Assembly (NCBI GenBank): GCA_021796015.1
Contig: JAJYOT010000003.1
Coordinates: 1 to 64,000 of the forward strand
From: a bacterium
Lineage (GTDB): Bacteria > Elusimicrobiota > Elusimicrobia > UBA1565 > UBA9628
DNA: 64,000 bases
Direction: 5' to 3'
Of the stretch, positions 31,708 through 41,016 are shown piece by piece. Under the pieces are notes generated by a model that was given only the letters and a program-made list of their open reading frames with translations, was not told the DNA's origin and ran no database searches. Positions within the stretch are counted from its first letter, which is position 1; every line of letters starts with the position of its first letter. The position numbers and the translations under genes are program-made.

Positions 31708-33602
31708 TTAAGTTCTCTCTCGATGGATTCAATTAATGCGGAAACGTCATCGGCAATTTCAGAATTTGCGGTTTGGGTTGTGGCCCCGGCGGGAGCGAAC
31801 CTTCGGGAATCAATTTCATCCCAGACGCGCTTGATATTTTCAAGAGCGTTTGGGGAGACGCGAAAATTAGCTTTTTGGAGTTCTTGATTGAGTCCCTTTA
31901 GCGTCAAAGCCGATGGAGATTGGCCCAGTTTATCCGCTAAGTACCTGATGAGGGCTTCGGAAAGTTTCTCCGTCATTTCTTTCGGATTAGAGAGGTGCTC
32001 TTTTTTTGCTGTTTCAATAATTTGGAGAGCTTTTTTGAAGGCTTGCCGTTTCCTGACTTCCAAGGGGTTGCGAACCTTCATTTCTTCATATTGATCAAGA
32101 CCGAAGAAAAACGCAAAGAAAAGGAAAGGAAAGAAATTAATGAGGCCAGCTGTGGAGAGGAAATCCAAAAATCTTTCAAAGAGAGAGACTTTCTGATAAG
32201 GTTTGAGATAGCGAATATCCTCGGAAATAGTGGATACGTCTTGAGGAGCGGCGGCTGAAAAATTGGAGACGTTTCCTGTTCCTGAGCCGGGAGCCCCCTT
32301 AGCGACGTGAAGGACAATAATTGGAGAATAAAGGGTTTGATAGGAACGCGTTTTAAGGTTAAAAAAGGAAAATGCGATTTTGGGAATTGTCAACGTTCCT
32401 GAAATTCTCGGAACTAAGATGGTCTTAAAGAACTTGCTTCCTTGAACTATGTCGTTTTGCTTGTTGAGCTTGAGAGAATTGACCGTGTCGTAGACATGAA
32501 AATCCGGCATGGTTGGAATTGCGGGAGCGTCCAAACTCTTTAAATTTCCTTGACCGGAAATGACCAGCGTCAAATTGACCGCGTCCCCGACATTAACCTG
32601 GGTTCGGTCCACCGAAGCCGAGAGTGAAAAACTGCCGACCGCCCCCGAAAAATTTGCCGGTTTTCCTTTATCGGGAAGCGGCAAGGCTGTTAAAATTAAG
32701 GGTTCTGAGTGAAGGGTTTCCGCCTGGGTCATTCCCAATTGTCCTGAAAAAATGTTGTTTAAGAAACTTTGAGAAAAAGGATCGACGGCGAGGCTCTTTT
32801 GAATTCGGCAATCGACTGTTGCGGGGCCTATTTCGAGTCGCCCGGCTTGGACTGGAAATAAAGCGAGTTTAATCTCAGAATAATAGTAAGTTCGTCCGTT
32901 AACTACTGTTTGCCCGTTTCTTTGAGGCGGCAAGTCTTCAGAAATAAATCCTGAGAGTTTCGGCGGGTTATATTGCGGGCTTCCCGCGAGGCTGACTCCA
33001 GTAAAAAACTTAACAGAGAGAGTCGCTTGTTCATTGACATATACTCTCTTTTTGTCAACAACTGCTTTCACGAATACATCGGGATTTCGGGGAGTCGGGT
33101 TTCGCGCATAGTTGTAACCAGAACCGGATTGGACGCTGACTCCAGGAGGAGCCTGAACGGAAACGGCTCCGCCGCTCCGGGGATAGCCCTGGTTTGCGGA
33201 TGCGCCATTTTTAGACACCTTGATAATAATCGGCCGGGTTTGATATTTTCGCCCTCCATAGCTGATGGAGATGGGCGGAATCGTTCCTTTTCCGACAAAT
33301 CGCGGAACGAGGACGTAGGTGTATTCGGTGTCTGTTTCCATTTGCCCGTTGATAATTGAAATAGATTGGCCTTTTCCGGAAGAGTAAACGCTAAAATTAG
33401 AAAGAAGCGGGATTTGTGGGTCGGGGATGGAACCGCCGGAGCCCGTGACCGAAACGGTGAGGGTGATCTGTTCATTGAGACTCACGATAGTTTTGTCTAC
33501 GCTTGCATGAATGGCGACTTGGGCGCGGGCCTGAATTCCATAGAACAAAAGAAAACATCCGGCTAAAGCGAGAACGCTTATAATTTTCTTTTTCATTACC
33601 AA
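31704..33602 (-). CDS. batD: BatD-like protein (aerotolerance operon)
   Basis: A 632-residue protein with a signal peptide (residues 1-28, ending ARA), repeated Ig-like beta domains (about 30-450) with the BatD hallmark of an early DPQIPLLSNFSVYSSG stretch, then a single membrane segment (about 490-515) and a cytosolic helical tail. It is part of the Bat complex thought to act in the envelope with the VWA proteins. It overlaps BatB by 7 bases upstream and BatE by four downstream. Substrate unknown. Confidence 0.88.
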   Translation of the reverse strand: MVMKKKIISVLALAGCFLLFYGIQARAQVAIHASVDKTIVSLNEQITLTVSVTGSGGSIPDPQIPLLSNFSVYSSGKGQSISIINGQMETDTEYTYVLVPRFVGKGTIPPISISYGGRKYQTRPIIIKVSKNGASANQGYPRSGGAVSVQAPPGVSVQSGSGYNYARNPTPRNPDVFVKAVVDKKRVYVNEQATLSVKFFTGVSLAGSPQYNPPKLSGFISEDLPPQRNGQTVVNGRTYYYSEIKLALFPVQAGRLEIGPATVDCRIQKSLAVDPFSQSFLNNIFSGQLGMTQAETLHSEPLILTALPLPDKGKPANFSGAVGSFSLSASVDRTQVNVGDAVNLTLVISGQGNLKSLDAPAIPTMPDFHVYDTVNSLKLNKQNDIVQGSKFFKTILVPRISGTLTIPKIAFSFFNLKTRSYQTLYSPIIVLHVAKGAPGSGTGNVSNFSAAAPQDVSTISEDIRYLKPYQKVSLFERFLDFLSTAGLINFFPFLFFAFFFGLDQYEEMKVRNPLEVRKRQAFKKALQIIETAKKEHLSNPKEMTEKLSEALIRYLADKLGQSPSALTLKGLNQELQKANFRVSPNALENIKRVWDEIDSRRFAPAGATTQTANSEIADDVSALIESIERELK

Positions 33603-35359
33603 TCCTCTCCTTCTGGAGGCTTTGACGGGCTTCCTTTTTGCAACTGCTCCTTGGTATTAGGCTTTTGGTCCGTGACCGAACTTAGGATTCGGCGCAAATC
33701 ATCTTTAGACAGCTGGTTATGAGATTGGTTTCTTTGCTGTTGTTGTTGATTTTGCTGAGATGAAGACGGGCGCGGAGGCGGCGGGGGCGGGTTTCCCCCT
33801 CCTCCTTTTTGATTCTTGGGATTATTTTTCTTTTGGTTTTGTTTTTTTGGAGGCGGATGTTTAAGATAATGAAGGGCCACCGCTAAATTGTGCGCGGCTT
33901 CGGGATTATTGGGATTGAGAAGAAGTGAATTTCGATAAGATTGTGCGGCTTCTGCGTATTGGGATTTTTGAAAAGCGCTGTTTCCAATATTGTAATAGGC
34001 TGCTGATTTTAGAAGCTGAGGTGCAGCGTGAATTTTACTTGCCTGGGTGAAAGCCTTGGCGGCGGAGCCGTATTTTCCCAAACGATATAAAGCGTCTCCC
34101 GCGTTAAAAATCGGATTTGGATTGTTAGGGGCGGCCTTGATGGCTGAGAGATAATGGTCGAGCGCTGGGGTGTATTGTTTGTTGTCGTAGAGATTATTTC
34201 CTTGTCTTAAGTCCGATTCCATTCCGGCTTTAACCGGTGAACTCAAAAAGGACATTGAAAGGAGCGCGAAAAAAACAAGGAGCGCGGCCTCTTTTTTAGG
34301 AGGTATCGCCTTTTTTATGAGGTCTTTTCCGGATTTTGAAATTTTTTCCAAAGCCCCCATCTTTTCGGGAATGAGAAGTTCGATAAGAAGAAGAACAAAG
34401 GCGAGACTGAGCGGAATCATAAAATGATTTTTATAGATATGGGCGGTTTCTTGAGTTCCTTTAGACTTGGGCCCTTGCGTTATTCCTTTTAAGAGATCGG
34501 AGATTTCATCTTGAGCGGCGCTGGCCTGCCAATAAGTTCCGCCTGAATTAGAAGCTATTTTCTGCAAGGTTTCCGGTCTCAAATGAGTGATGACGGTTGT
34601 TCCTGATTTATTTTTTTGATAACGAGAGAGATTTCCCGAAGCGTCTTTAATTGGAATCGGTCCTCCTTCCGAGGTCCCGAATCCCAAGGTGAAAATTCGT
34701 ATTCCATGGGCGGCGGCTTCTTTTGCCGCTTCTCCGGGGTGGGTATCGTGATCGCCTCCATCGGAGAGAATAACGAGATTTTTATTTCCGGCGTAAGGAG
34801 TCAGGGTCTGAGTCGCGAGATTAATTGCGTCTCCCATCGCGGTTCCCGGGGTTGGGAGCATATCGGCGTGGATATCCGATAAAACATCGGAGACCGCGTT
34901 TAAATCAGTGGTCAAGGGACACACAATGCTTGCTTGTCCGGAAAAGACGATAATTCCGATGCGGACAGGCGTCCCTTCTTCTTTTAATCCTGAAATAATG
35001 AGTTGGAGTTCGCTACGCGCTTTTTCTAAGCGATTGGGAGAAACATCTTCGGTCAGCATGGAAAGAGAAGTGTCAATGGCGAGAACAACGACCTGAGAAG
35101 AGCTTTTCGATGAACTCAATTCCACGCCCCATTGCGGGCCGGCTAAAGCGAGAAAGAGTAAAATGATAGTTCCAATTTGAAGAAGAGATTTGATATTTCG
35201 TCTTTGGCTGGTTTCCGGTTTTAAGAGACGGGCAAGCGTTCCAAGATTGCCAAACCGACTGGAAATTTTTTCTCTCTTTGAGTTCCCGATACGAATAAAG
35301 ACCCAAATGGTCGCGGCGGCAAGAAGCGCCCAAAACAGATAGAGAGGGTTTCTAAACAT
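33596..35359 (-). CDS. BatB-BatC fusion: VWA domain plus TPR
   Basis: A 587-residue fusion. The N-terminal half is BatB: two N-terminal membrane segments, then a von Willebrand A domain with MIDAS motif DTSLS (about 94-98) and later threonine and aspartate ligands. A membrane segment follows (about 310-330). The second half is BatC: a second membrane segment, at least three TPR units (about 385-500), then a Pro/Gln-rich low-complexity tail (about 505-560). In many genomes BatB and BatC are separate; here they are one gene. Confidence 0.9.
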   Translation of the reverse strand: MFRNPLYLFWALLAAATIWVFIRIGNSKREKISSRFGNLGTLARLLKPETSQRRNIKSLLQIGTIILLFLALAGPQWGVELSSSKSSSQVVVLAIDTSLSMLTEDVSPNRLEKARSELQLIISGLKEEGTPVRIGIIVFSGQASIVCPLTTDLNAVSDVLSDIHADMLPTPGTAMGDAINLATQTLTPYAGNKNLVILSDGGDHDTHPGEAAKEAAAHGIRIFTLGFGTSEGGPIPIKDASGNLSRYQKNKSGTTVITHLRPETLQKIASNSGGTYWQASAAQDEISDLLKGITQGPKSKGTQETAHIYKNHFMIPLSLAFVLLLIELLIPEKMGALEKISKSGKDLIKKAIPPKKEAALLVFFALLSMSFLSSPVKAGMESDLRQGNNLYDNKQYTPALDHYLSAIKAAPNNPNPIFNAGDALYRLGKYGSAAKAFTQASKIHAAPQLLKSAAYYNIGNSAFQKSQYAEAAQSYRNSLLLNPNNPEAAHNLAVALHYLKHPPPKKQNQKKNNPKNQKGGGGNPPPPPPRPSSSQQNQQQQQRNQSHNQLSKDDLRRILSSVTDQKPNTKEQLQKGSPSKPPEGEDW

Positions 35360-35363
35360 AGTT

Positions 35364-36353
35364 TTACGGCCACCTCAAAAGCCAGGTATTGGCGAGCAAA
35401 ATTTCTGATATAAGGATAAGTGCGGCGATTAAAACCGGAATTCGGTACATATCCGCGCGCATGATAATCGGCGGAATTTTTACTTTTGATTTTTGAAGTT
35501 TGTTGATCGTCGCGTAAACTTCTTTGAGTTCACCTTTGTTGGTCACGCGGAAATATCGTCCATTGGTCATTTGCGCGATTTGAGTCAAAAGAGCGTCGTC
35601 AATATCATCGTCAATCCGAACCATGACTTGTCCGCCGCTGGGATCTCTAACCGGCATAAGAGTGGAACCATGGCGGGCGGTTCCAATGGTGTAAATTTTG
35701 ACTCCCATGGAAGCGGCCGCGCGTGCGGCCGTGACGGGGTCGACCGTGCCGGTGTTGGAGCGTCCGTCGGTTAAAAGAATAATGATTTTGGTTTTGGCGT
35801 GGCTTTCCTTGAGATGATTGAGAGCCGAGACAATTCCGTCGCCAATAGCGGTTCCGTTCGATTGCGTGATTCCCGGATAGAGAGTTTTAATTTGAGAAAT
35901 CAAGGCGTTGTAATCCAAGGTGAGAGGACACAAAAGCTCGGGAGCTCCCCCAAAAGTGACCAGGCCAATGCGGTCTTGGACTCTTCCTAAAACAAAGTTA
36001 ATGGCCGCTTCTTTGGCGGCGGTGATTCGATTTGGCTTAATATCAATGGAACTCATACTGAGAGAACTGTCAATGGCGAGCATGATATCGATGCCTTCTC
36101 CAAAGCCTTTAAGGGTGCTTGAAATTTTCTGCGGGCGAGCGAGAGAAAAAATAATCAGACAAAGGGCGAGGCCTCTGGCGATTAAAGGAGTCCATTGCCC
36201 CGCCCAAATTTTGGGAGTTTTCCCCTGCTTCCAAAACCTAGAATTTGCCGGAAAAGGCAAGACCTGTTTCCATCTTTGAAAATAATAGGCGAAAGCGAGA
36301 GATACAATAAGAAGCGCTAAAAGGACGAAAGCCCAAGGGTGAACAAAAATCAT
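35364..36353 (-). CDS. batA: BatA-like VWA-domain membrane protein
   Basis: A 329-residue protein with two N-terminal membrane segments, a von Willebrand A domain with MIDAS motif DSSLSMS (about 94-100) followed by the expected later Thr and Asp ligands, and a C-terminal membrane segment. It is expected to form the envelope complex with BatB. The start overlaps the 306-residue gene (ATGA) upstream, and batB begins 4 bases downstream. This keeps the standard Bat order. Confidence 0.92.
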   Translation of the reverse strand: MIFVHPWAFVLLALLIVSLAFAYYFQRWKQVLPFPANSRFWKQGKTPKIWAGQWTPLIARGLALCLIIFSLARPQKISSTLKGFGEGIDIMLAIDSSLSMSSIDIKPNRITAAKEAAINFVLGRVQDRIGLVTFGGAPELLCPLTLDYNALISQIKTLYPGITQSNGTAIGDGIVSALNHLKESHAKTKIIILLTDGRSNTGTVDPVTAARAAASMGVKIYTIGTARHGSTLMPVRDPSGGQVMVRIDDDIDDALLTQIAQMTNGRYFRVTNKGELKEVYATINKLQKSKVKIPPIIMRADMYRIPVLIAALILISEILLANTWLLRWP

Positions 36354-37270
36354 CGGGGAACTCCGGGCCCTTGAACAGGCAACGACTCCTTGGGATTTGT
36401 GCTCTCGACTAAATAAAGGGCGCTTTCAATATCTAAGAGATTCCAGTCCTTCTCCGGCGCGACTTTTGCAAATTTAACCAAATCCGCTCGGTCAAAAAGA
36501 TTTTTAAATCGGGCCAGAATTTGGGGGTCGATTTCCGATTGTTTGAGATGCCGATAAAGCTCAACTGTCGTCATTTTTGTCGCGGGCATTGTAAATCGCC
36601 GCTCAAAATAGCGTTTTAAGATTTCGCTCAGCTCAAAGTAGAATTCTTTGTAGCGCGTCTGTTCAAAAAGCTTTGCGGCTCGTAATTTTTCAATTTCCTC
36701 TTGCGCGATGACATGCGCCGGGCGCGTATCAATAGTGAGAACAGAGGGGCTGAGCAGAATCTCTTTTTTGCGCTTGAGATAAAGCCAAATAAGTAAGGCC
36801 ACAATGAGGGCGCCTAATATCCATGGCCACAATAAGGGCCACGCCTTCATTGGAGAGGCAATATCGTAAATCTTAAGAGTCTTAAGCGGCTTTTCAGCGA
36901 CGTTCAAGATGAACGGCGGGCTTTGAACTTCGGTGGTTCCGGAAGGGCCTTTGAGTTTCCAAAAGAGATTGATGGGTAAGGATCCGACATTGAGAGGCAG
37001 TATTTTTAATACGAAATTTTGGCTGGGAGAATTGCCGCTTTGGGGAGACAAGCCTTGAACTTGGGCGATGACGAAGGTGTCTGTGGTTGAGGCGGCTAAA
37101 TCGAGAGCGGCGCGGGCGTTGGAAGGATGATTGACGCTCACTTTGAGATAAAGCGGAGTTGCGACCGTGGGAGTTCCGGAAGCGACTTGGATATTAAAAG
37201 TCGCTTCTTGGGCATAAGCCTTTCCGGGTAGGAAAAAGAAGGCGATAAGGCAAAGAGAGCGAATAGTCAT
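36350..37270 (-). CDS. Bat-operon membrane protein with Ig-like periplasmic domain
   Basis: A 306-residue protein with a signal peptide (1-20, ending AYA), a beta-rich periplasmic part (about 21-140), one membrane segment (about 146-165) and a cytosolic helical tail containing an arginine-rich RYFERRFTMPATKMTT stretch. Similar genes lie between DUF58 and BatA in other Bat operons, but I cannot name the family. It overlaps DUF58 and batA by four bases each, so it is translationally coupled to both. Confidence 0.75.
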   Translation of the reverse strand: MTIRSLCLIAFFFLPGKAYAQEATFNIQVASGTPTVATPLYLKVSVNHPSNARAALDLAASTTDTFVIAQVQGLSPQSGNSPSQNFVLKILPLNVGSLPINLFWKLKGPSGTTEVQSPPFILNVAEKPLKTLKIYDIASPMKAWPLLWPWILGALIVALLIWLYLKRKKEILLSPSVLTIDTRPAHVIAQEEIEKLRAAKLFEQTRYKEFYFELSEILKRYFERRFTMPATKMTTVELYRHLKQSEIDPQILARFKNLFDRADLVKFAKVAPEKDWNLLDIESALYLVESTNPKESLPVQGPGVPR

Positions 37271-38181
37271 CTGGAAAGTTTCTTGGCCCGGCGGCGAAAA
37301 AATTGGACTACGGGGTCGATATAAGAGGCGTCTGTTCCAATTTGAATGGAGTCAATGCCGGAGAGTTGAAAGAGTCTTTGAATTTGATCAAGCCTCTTTT
37401 CTTCTTCTTTATGGTGCTCAGAAAGGGCGTTCTTGGATGAAGCGTCAAATAAAATGGATTTCCCCGATTCCGGGTCTTCAAGGTTAATTAAAGCGTCGAA
37501 TGAAGGCAGGTTTTTCTCTCTTGGATCTGTGAGAATGACGGGAATCAAATCGTGCTTGAGGCTTCCGAGTTTGAGCGCGTGCTCAAAGGAAGCGAAATCA
37601 TCCGTTCTAAAATCTGAAATGAGAAAAACGATGCAGTGGCGGCGTAAAACTCGGCTGAGAGTTTCAAGAATAATATCGAGCCTAGTCCCACTTTTCTTGG
37701 GTTCGTAAGCCAAGACATCGCGAATGAGGTGGAGGATGTGTTTTCTCCCCTTTTTTGGAGGAACAAATTCTTCCACTCCCTCCGTAAATAAAAACATCCC
37801 AACCTTATCATTGTTTTGAAGAGCGGAGAAGGCTAAAACGGCGGCAAGCTCGGCCGCGATTTCTTTTTTGAGCGCGGATGATCCAAAGAATTGGCTTTTC
37901 GAAAGATCGCAGGCGATGACGACGGTGAGTTCTCGTTCCTCGGTGTATTGGCGAACGTAGGGTTTTCTTGTTCTGGCCGTGACGTTGCGGTCGATGAGGC
38001 GAATATCATCTCCGGGAGAATATTCCCTGACTTCGGCAAATTCCATTCCACGTCCCTTAAAGACGCTTAAATATTCCCCCGCGAAGGTTTCAGCGACGAG
38101 TCGCCCTGTCAAAATCTCGATATGGCGGACCTTTGACAGGATATCGCTGGAAAGACCGAGAGCGGAATTTGTTCCGGGCAT
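37267..38181 (-). CDS. DUF58 protein (MoxR-associated)
   Basis: A 304-residue DUF58 protein. The signature FKGRGMEFAEVREYSPGDD and then IRLIDRNVTARTRKPYVRQY lies at about 44-82, with a VWA-like fold following (VVIACDLSKS, about 89-98). It acts with MoxR and the Bat proteins. A longer TTG start at 38223 would overlap moxR by 23 bases; the ATG at 38181 leaves 19 bases between genes. Neither has a strong ribosome site, so the start is uncertain by 14 codons. Confidence 0.88.
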   Translation of the reverse strand: MPGTNSALGLSSDILSKVRHIEILTGRLVAETFAGEYLSVFKGRGMEFAEVREYSPGDDIRLIDRNVTARTRKPYVRQYTEERELTVVIACDLSKSQFFGSSALKKEIAAELAAVLAFSALQNNDKVGMFLFTEGVEEFVPPKKGRKHILHLIRDVLAYEPKKSGTRLDIILETLSRVLRRHCIVFLISDFRTDDFASFEHALKLGSLKHDLIPVILTDPREKNLPSFDALINLEDPESGKSILFDASSKNALSEHHKEEEKRLDQIQRLFQLSGIDSIQIGTDASYIDPVVQFFRRRAKKLSR

Positions 38182-38200
38182 GGGGATACTATTTTTTAGC

Positions 38201-39190
38201 TTAAGGGACCTCGACGGCCTCAAAAAGAGAGCGCAAAATATCTTCTGAAGTTATGTTTTGAGCTTCTGCTTCATAGCTGAGAAGAACGCGGTGCCGCAGT
38301 ACGTCGGTCCCAACGGTTTTGACATCTTCAGGCGTGACATATCCACGTCCGTTTAAAAAGGCGTAGGCTCTAGCCGCCTTGGCCAGCGCAATAGTCGCGC
38401 GCGGGCTTGCGCCGTAAGAAATGAGAGATTTTTCCTTGTTGAGTTTGTAGTCTTGGGGCGTTCTCGTCGCATAGACTAAATCCACAATATAGGCCTTAAT
38501 TTTTTCGTCCATGTAGATTTCAGAGGCAACTTTTCTTGCCTGCAAGACTTGTTGAGGGGTGACCACGACTTTGGGGACTAGCGGCGTATCGGAAGACATT
38601 CGTTCCAATATTGTTTTCTCTTCCAGTTTGCTGGGATAGGAGACCTTAATCTTAAGCATGAAGCGGTCCACCTGGGCTTCGGGAAGCGGGTAGGTTCCCT
38701 CTTGTTCGATGGGGTTTTGAGTCGCCAAAACTAAAAAAAGTTCCGGTAGCGGATAGGTAGTGGTTCCAATCGTGATGCTTTTTTCCTGCATTGCTTCGAG
38801 AAGTGCGCTCTGAACCTTGGCCGGCGCACGGTTGATTTCATCGGCTAGGATTAGATTGGCAAACAAGGGGCCTTTTTTAACCGTAAAATCGGAATCCTTA
38901 GGATTAAAGACCAAGGTTCCCGTGAGATCCGCCGGTAAGAGATCAGGAGTAAACTGAATGCGGGAAAAGTCCGCCTTCAAACATTGGGAAAGAGTTTTAA
39001 TGGTCAAGGTTTTGGCCAGCCCCGGCACTCCTTCAAGAAGGATATGCCCCCCGGCGATAATTCCAATGAGAATGCGGTCGATAATGTCTTCTTGACCGAC
39101 AATGACCCGTCCGGTTTCTCTTTTGAGTTCGGCGATAAATAAACTTTCCTCCGAGACTTTTTTGTTGATTTCTTTAATTCCTAATTCCAT
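38201..39190 (-). CDS. MoxR-family AAA+ ATPase
   Basis: Cytosolic AAA+ chaperone-like ATPase, 329 residues, first of the Bat set. Walker A GVPGLAKTLTI (about 55-65), Walker B LILADEINRAPAKVQSALLE (about 111-130), sensor 1 ATQNP, and arginine finger region QVDRFMLKI. The MoxR/DUF58/Bat system is usually tied to maturation of envelope or metal-containing enzymes and to stress tolerance. It begins 12 bases after the HEAT-repeat gene ends. Confidence 0.95.
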   Translation of the reverse strand: MELGIKEINKKVSEESLFIAELKRETGRVIVGQEDIIDRILIGIIAGGHILLEGVPGLAKTLTIKTLSQCLKADFSRIQFTPDLLPADLTGTLVFNPKDSDFTVKKGPLFANLILADEINRAPAKVQSALLEAMQEKSITIGTTTYPLPELFLVLATQNPIEQEGTYPLPEAQVDRFMLKIKVSYPSKLEEKTILERMSSDTPLVPKVVVTPQQVLQARKVASEIYMDEKIKAYIVDLVYATRTPQDYKLNKEKSLISYGASPRATIALAKAARAYAFLNGRGYVTPEDVKTVGTDVLRHRVLLSYEAEAQNITSEDILRSLFEAVEVP

Positions 39191-39202
39191 GCTGGTTTCT
39201 CC

Positions 39203-39865
39203 TTAGTGGTTGAGAGGCGCGGCGCACTCTTCTGGTGCGGGTGGAGTGGGAGCGAGGGGACTTCCGCTTTGAGCGGCCTGAGTTTGCCTTTCCTGCATTT
39301 CCCTTTTCCATTCGGCGCACGCGGCGTCTATTTCTTTTTGCCTTTTCTTTTGTAAATCATTGAGAACATTCAGCGCTTTTTGACGCACCGGGCCTTCTCC
39401 GTCTTTTAATAGAGCCGTGATGTTGGGCGCCGCGGAATAAGCGCTCATGTCGTCAAGAGTTTGGAGGGCCGCCAACCTTATATCCGTGTTATAATCGTTG
39501 AGCGCGGCAAGAACATGAGTCAAGACATCGCTGTTGGATTTATACTGAGAGAGAAGTCCGAGAATCTTCACGCGCAAACTGACGGAGGGATCATTCTTTA
39601 AATGTTTAAAGAGAAGAGGAAGGGCGAGGGAAGATTTTCCATTGACCAATAGCTTTAAGGCTTGCCAGCGAACTTTCTCATTGGTGTCATTGACTGTTCG
39701 GGCTATTTTCTGTTCGTCTTCCGGTGTTAAAAGCGGTTTGATGGTATTGAGTTTGCTGAGGATTGGCGGAGGCGGCGGAGGCGGCGGCAAGGGTTTCGGC
39801 TTTAATTCTTGAAACGCAAAATATCCGGCGATGATAAAAAGAACAAAAAGAAATAAATATTTCAT
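39203..39865 (-). CDS. Membrane-anchored HEAT-repeat protein
   Basis: A 220-residue protein with an N-terminal membrane anchor or signal segment (1-18, YLFLFVLFIIAGYFAF), a proline run of eight (about 27-34) and about four HEAT repeats (about 50-180, for example VSLRVKILGLLSQYK). A proline-rich tail closes it. It is probably anchored in the inner membrane and projects into the periplasm. It precedes moxR in the same operon and may serve as a scaffold. Confidence 0.8.
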   Translation of the reverse strand: MKYLFLFVLFIIAGYFAFQELKPKPLPPPPPPPPILSKLNTIKPLLTPEDEQKIARTVNDTNEKVRWQALKLLVNGKSSLALPLLFKHLKNDPSVSLRVKILGLLSQYKSNSDVLTHVLAALNDYNTDIRLAALQTLDDMSAYSAAPNITALLKDGEGPVRQKALNVLNDLQKKRQKEIDAACAEWKREMQERQTQAAQSGSPLAPTPPAPEECAAPLNH

Positions 39866-39938
39866 GGGGTGTTTTCCTGTCGCGAGAGATAGCGCATATC
39901 TCGATTAAAACAAATTGAATTTAGTGTGCGCAACGCCC

Positions 39939-40982
39939 TTATGGGGCTTGGGTTTTGGATTTACTGGGGAGGTTGAAATTGAGAGACAAATAACTGACGT
40001 TTCCAAGAAAAGCCATGGGAACAAAGGCGTAGTCAAAAGAGACGTCTCCAGCGGAAAAGCCGACTCCCCCTGAGAACATTGAGACCGGTCCCAAGTCGGA
40101 ACTTTCGATGTTCATCGTGTTGATTCCGCCGCGCAAAGAGACTTTCATGGTTTTGTCGATGGGAATAGCGTATTCAGCCCCCACGGCGCCGTAGACGATA
40201 TTTTGTTCGGGCGCGATCATGTCCATGGAGAGAGTCACGCCTTTCCATGGATACATGGCTCCCCCCACTTTAAACTGAAAGGGTTGAACTGTTTGAACGG
40301 CGTCAAATTTCGGCCCTTGTCCAATATTTTGGGCCGTGATTCCCATATCGTAATAGCTATCTCCATGATAAATGCGGGTTTGAACGCCAAAATCTCCCCC
40401 ATAGGAATCAGCGGACTGGACAATGGTCGAATGAATCCAGCGCCCGGAAACTCCCATGGAGGTCGCGATATTGTTGTCGGATAAATCGGGAATACTTTCT
40501 CCCCATCCAACCTCGGCGACGTAATCATGAGGAGAAAAATTTCCGAGAGAATTGCCATTAATGTCGGTTTGCGCGATGGACCCGTAACTCTGCGAGCGAA
40601 ATCCCACGGCAAGAACCCCGGTATCCGAAACTCTTTTGGCGACCTCGGCGGCCTGATAATTGATACCGGCCAAATACGGCGTATACATGAGAGAGCCTGA
40701 TGTGTCCGAAACTCGGGACAGCCCGGCCGGGTTCCAATATAAGGAAGTGGCATCATCAGTGACGGCGGTGTAAGCGCCTCCCATGGCGATGCCGCGCGCT
40801 CCGATGGGTTCGAGTAAAAACTGGTCGCCCGCCGTCCCAATGGCGTTGGTGGTGAAATCCGAGACGACGGCAGCGGAGATTTTTGCCGGGAAAACAAAGG
40901 TGCTGATTACAAATAAAACGAGAGCCGCGCCAATCACTGAGCGCAACCTCATGCCTTTATCGCTTCCCTTGGCGATTTTCAT
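39939..40982 (-). CDS. PorV/PorQ-like outer-membrane protein
   Basis: A 347-residue protein with a signal peptide (about 1-37) and the PorV/UPF0164 opening FLLEPIGARGIAMGGAYTAV (about 54-73), then TSLYWNPAGL. The rest is a beta barrel by pattern. PorV-type proteins work with type IX secretion, binding the sorting domain of cargo. It is followed on the same strand by a Kelch/FnIII protein that carries such a C-terminal domain. No T9SS core genes are in the window. Confidence 0.85.
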   Translation of the reverse strand: MKIAKGSDKGMRLRSVIGAALVLFVISTFVFPAKISAAVVSDFTTNAIGTAGDQFLLEPIGARGIAMGGAYTAVTDDATSLYWNPAGLSRVSDTSGSLMYTPYLAGINYQAAEVAKRVSDTGVLAVGFRSQSYGSIAQTDINGNSLGNFSPHDYVAEVGWGESIPDLSDNNIATSMGVSGRWIHSTIVQSADSYGGDFGVQTRIYHGDSYYDMGITAQNIGQGPKFDAVQTVQPFQFKVGGAMYPWKGVTLSMDMIAPEQNIVYGAVGAEYAIPIDKTMKVSLRGGINTMNIESSDLGPVSMFSGGVGFSAGDVSFDYAFVPMAFLGNVSYLSLNFNLPSKSKTQAP

Positions 40983-41016
40983 TGTGCGTTTTTACGCCAA
41001 AATTCTCCTTTATTTA

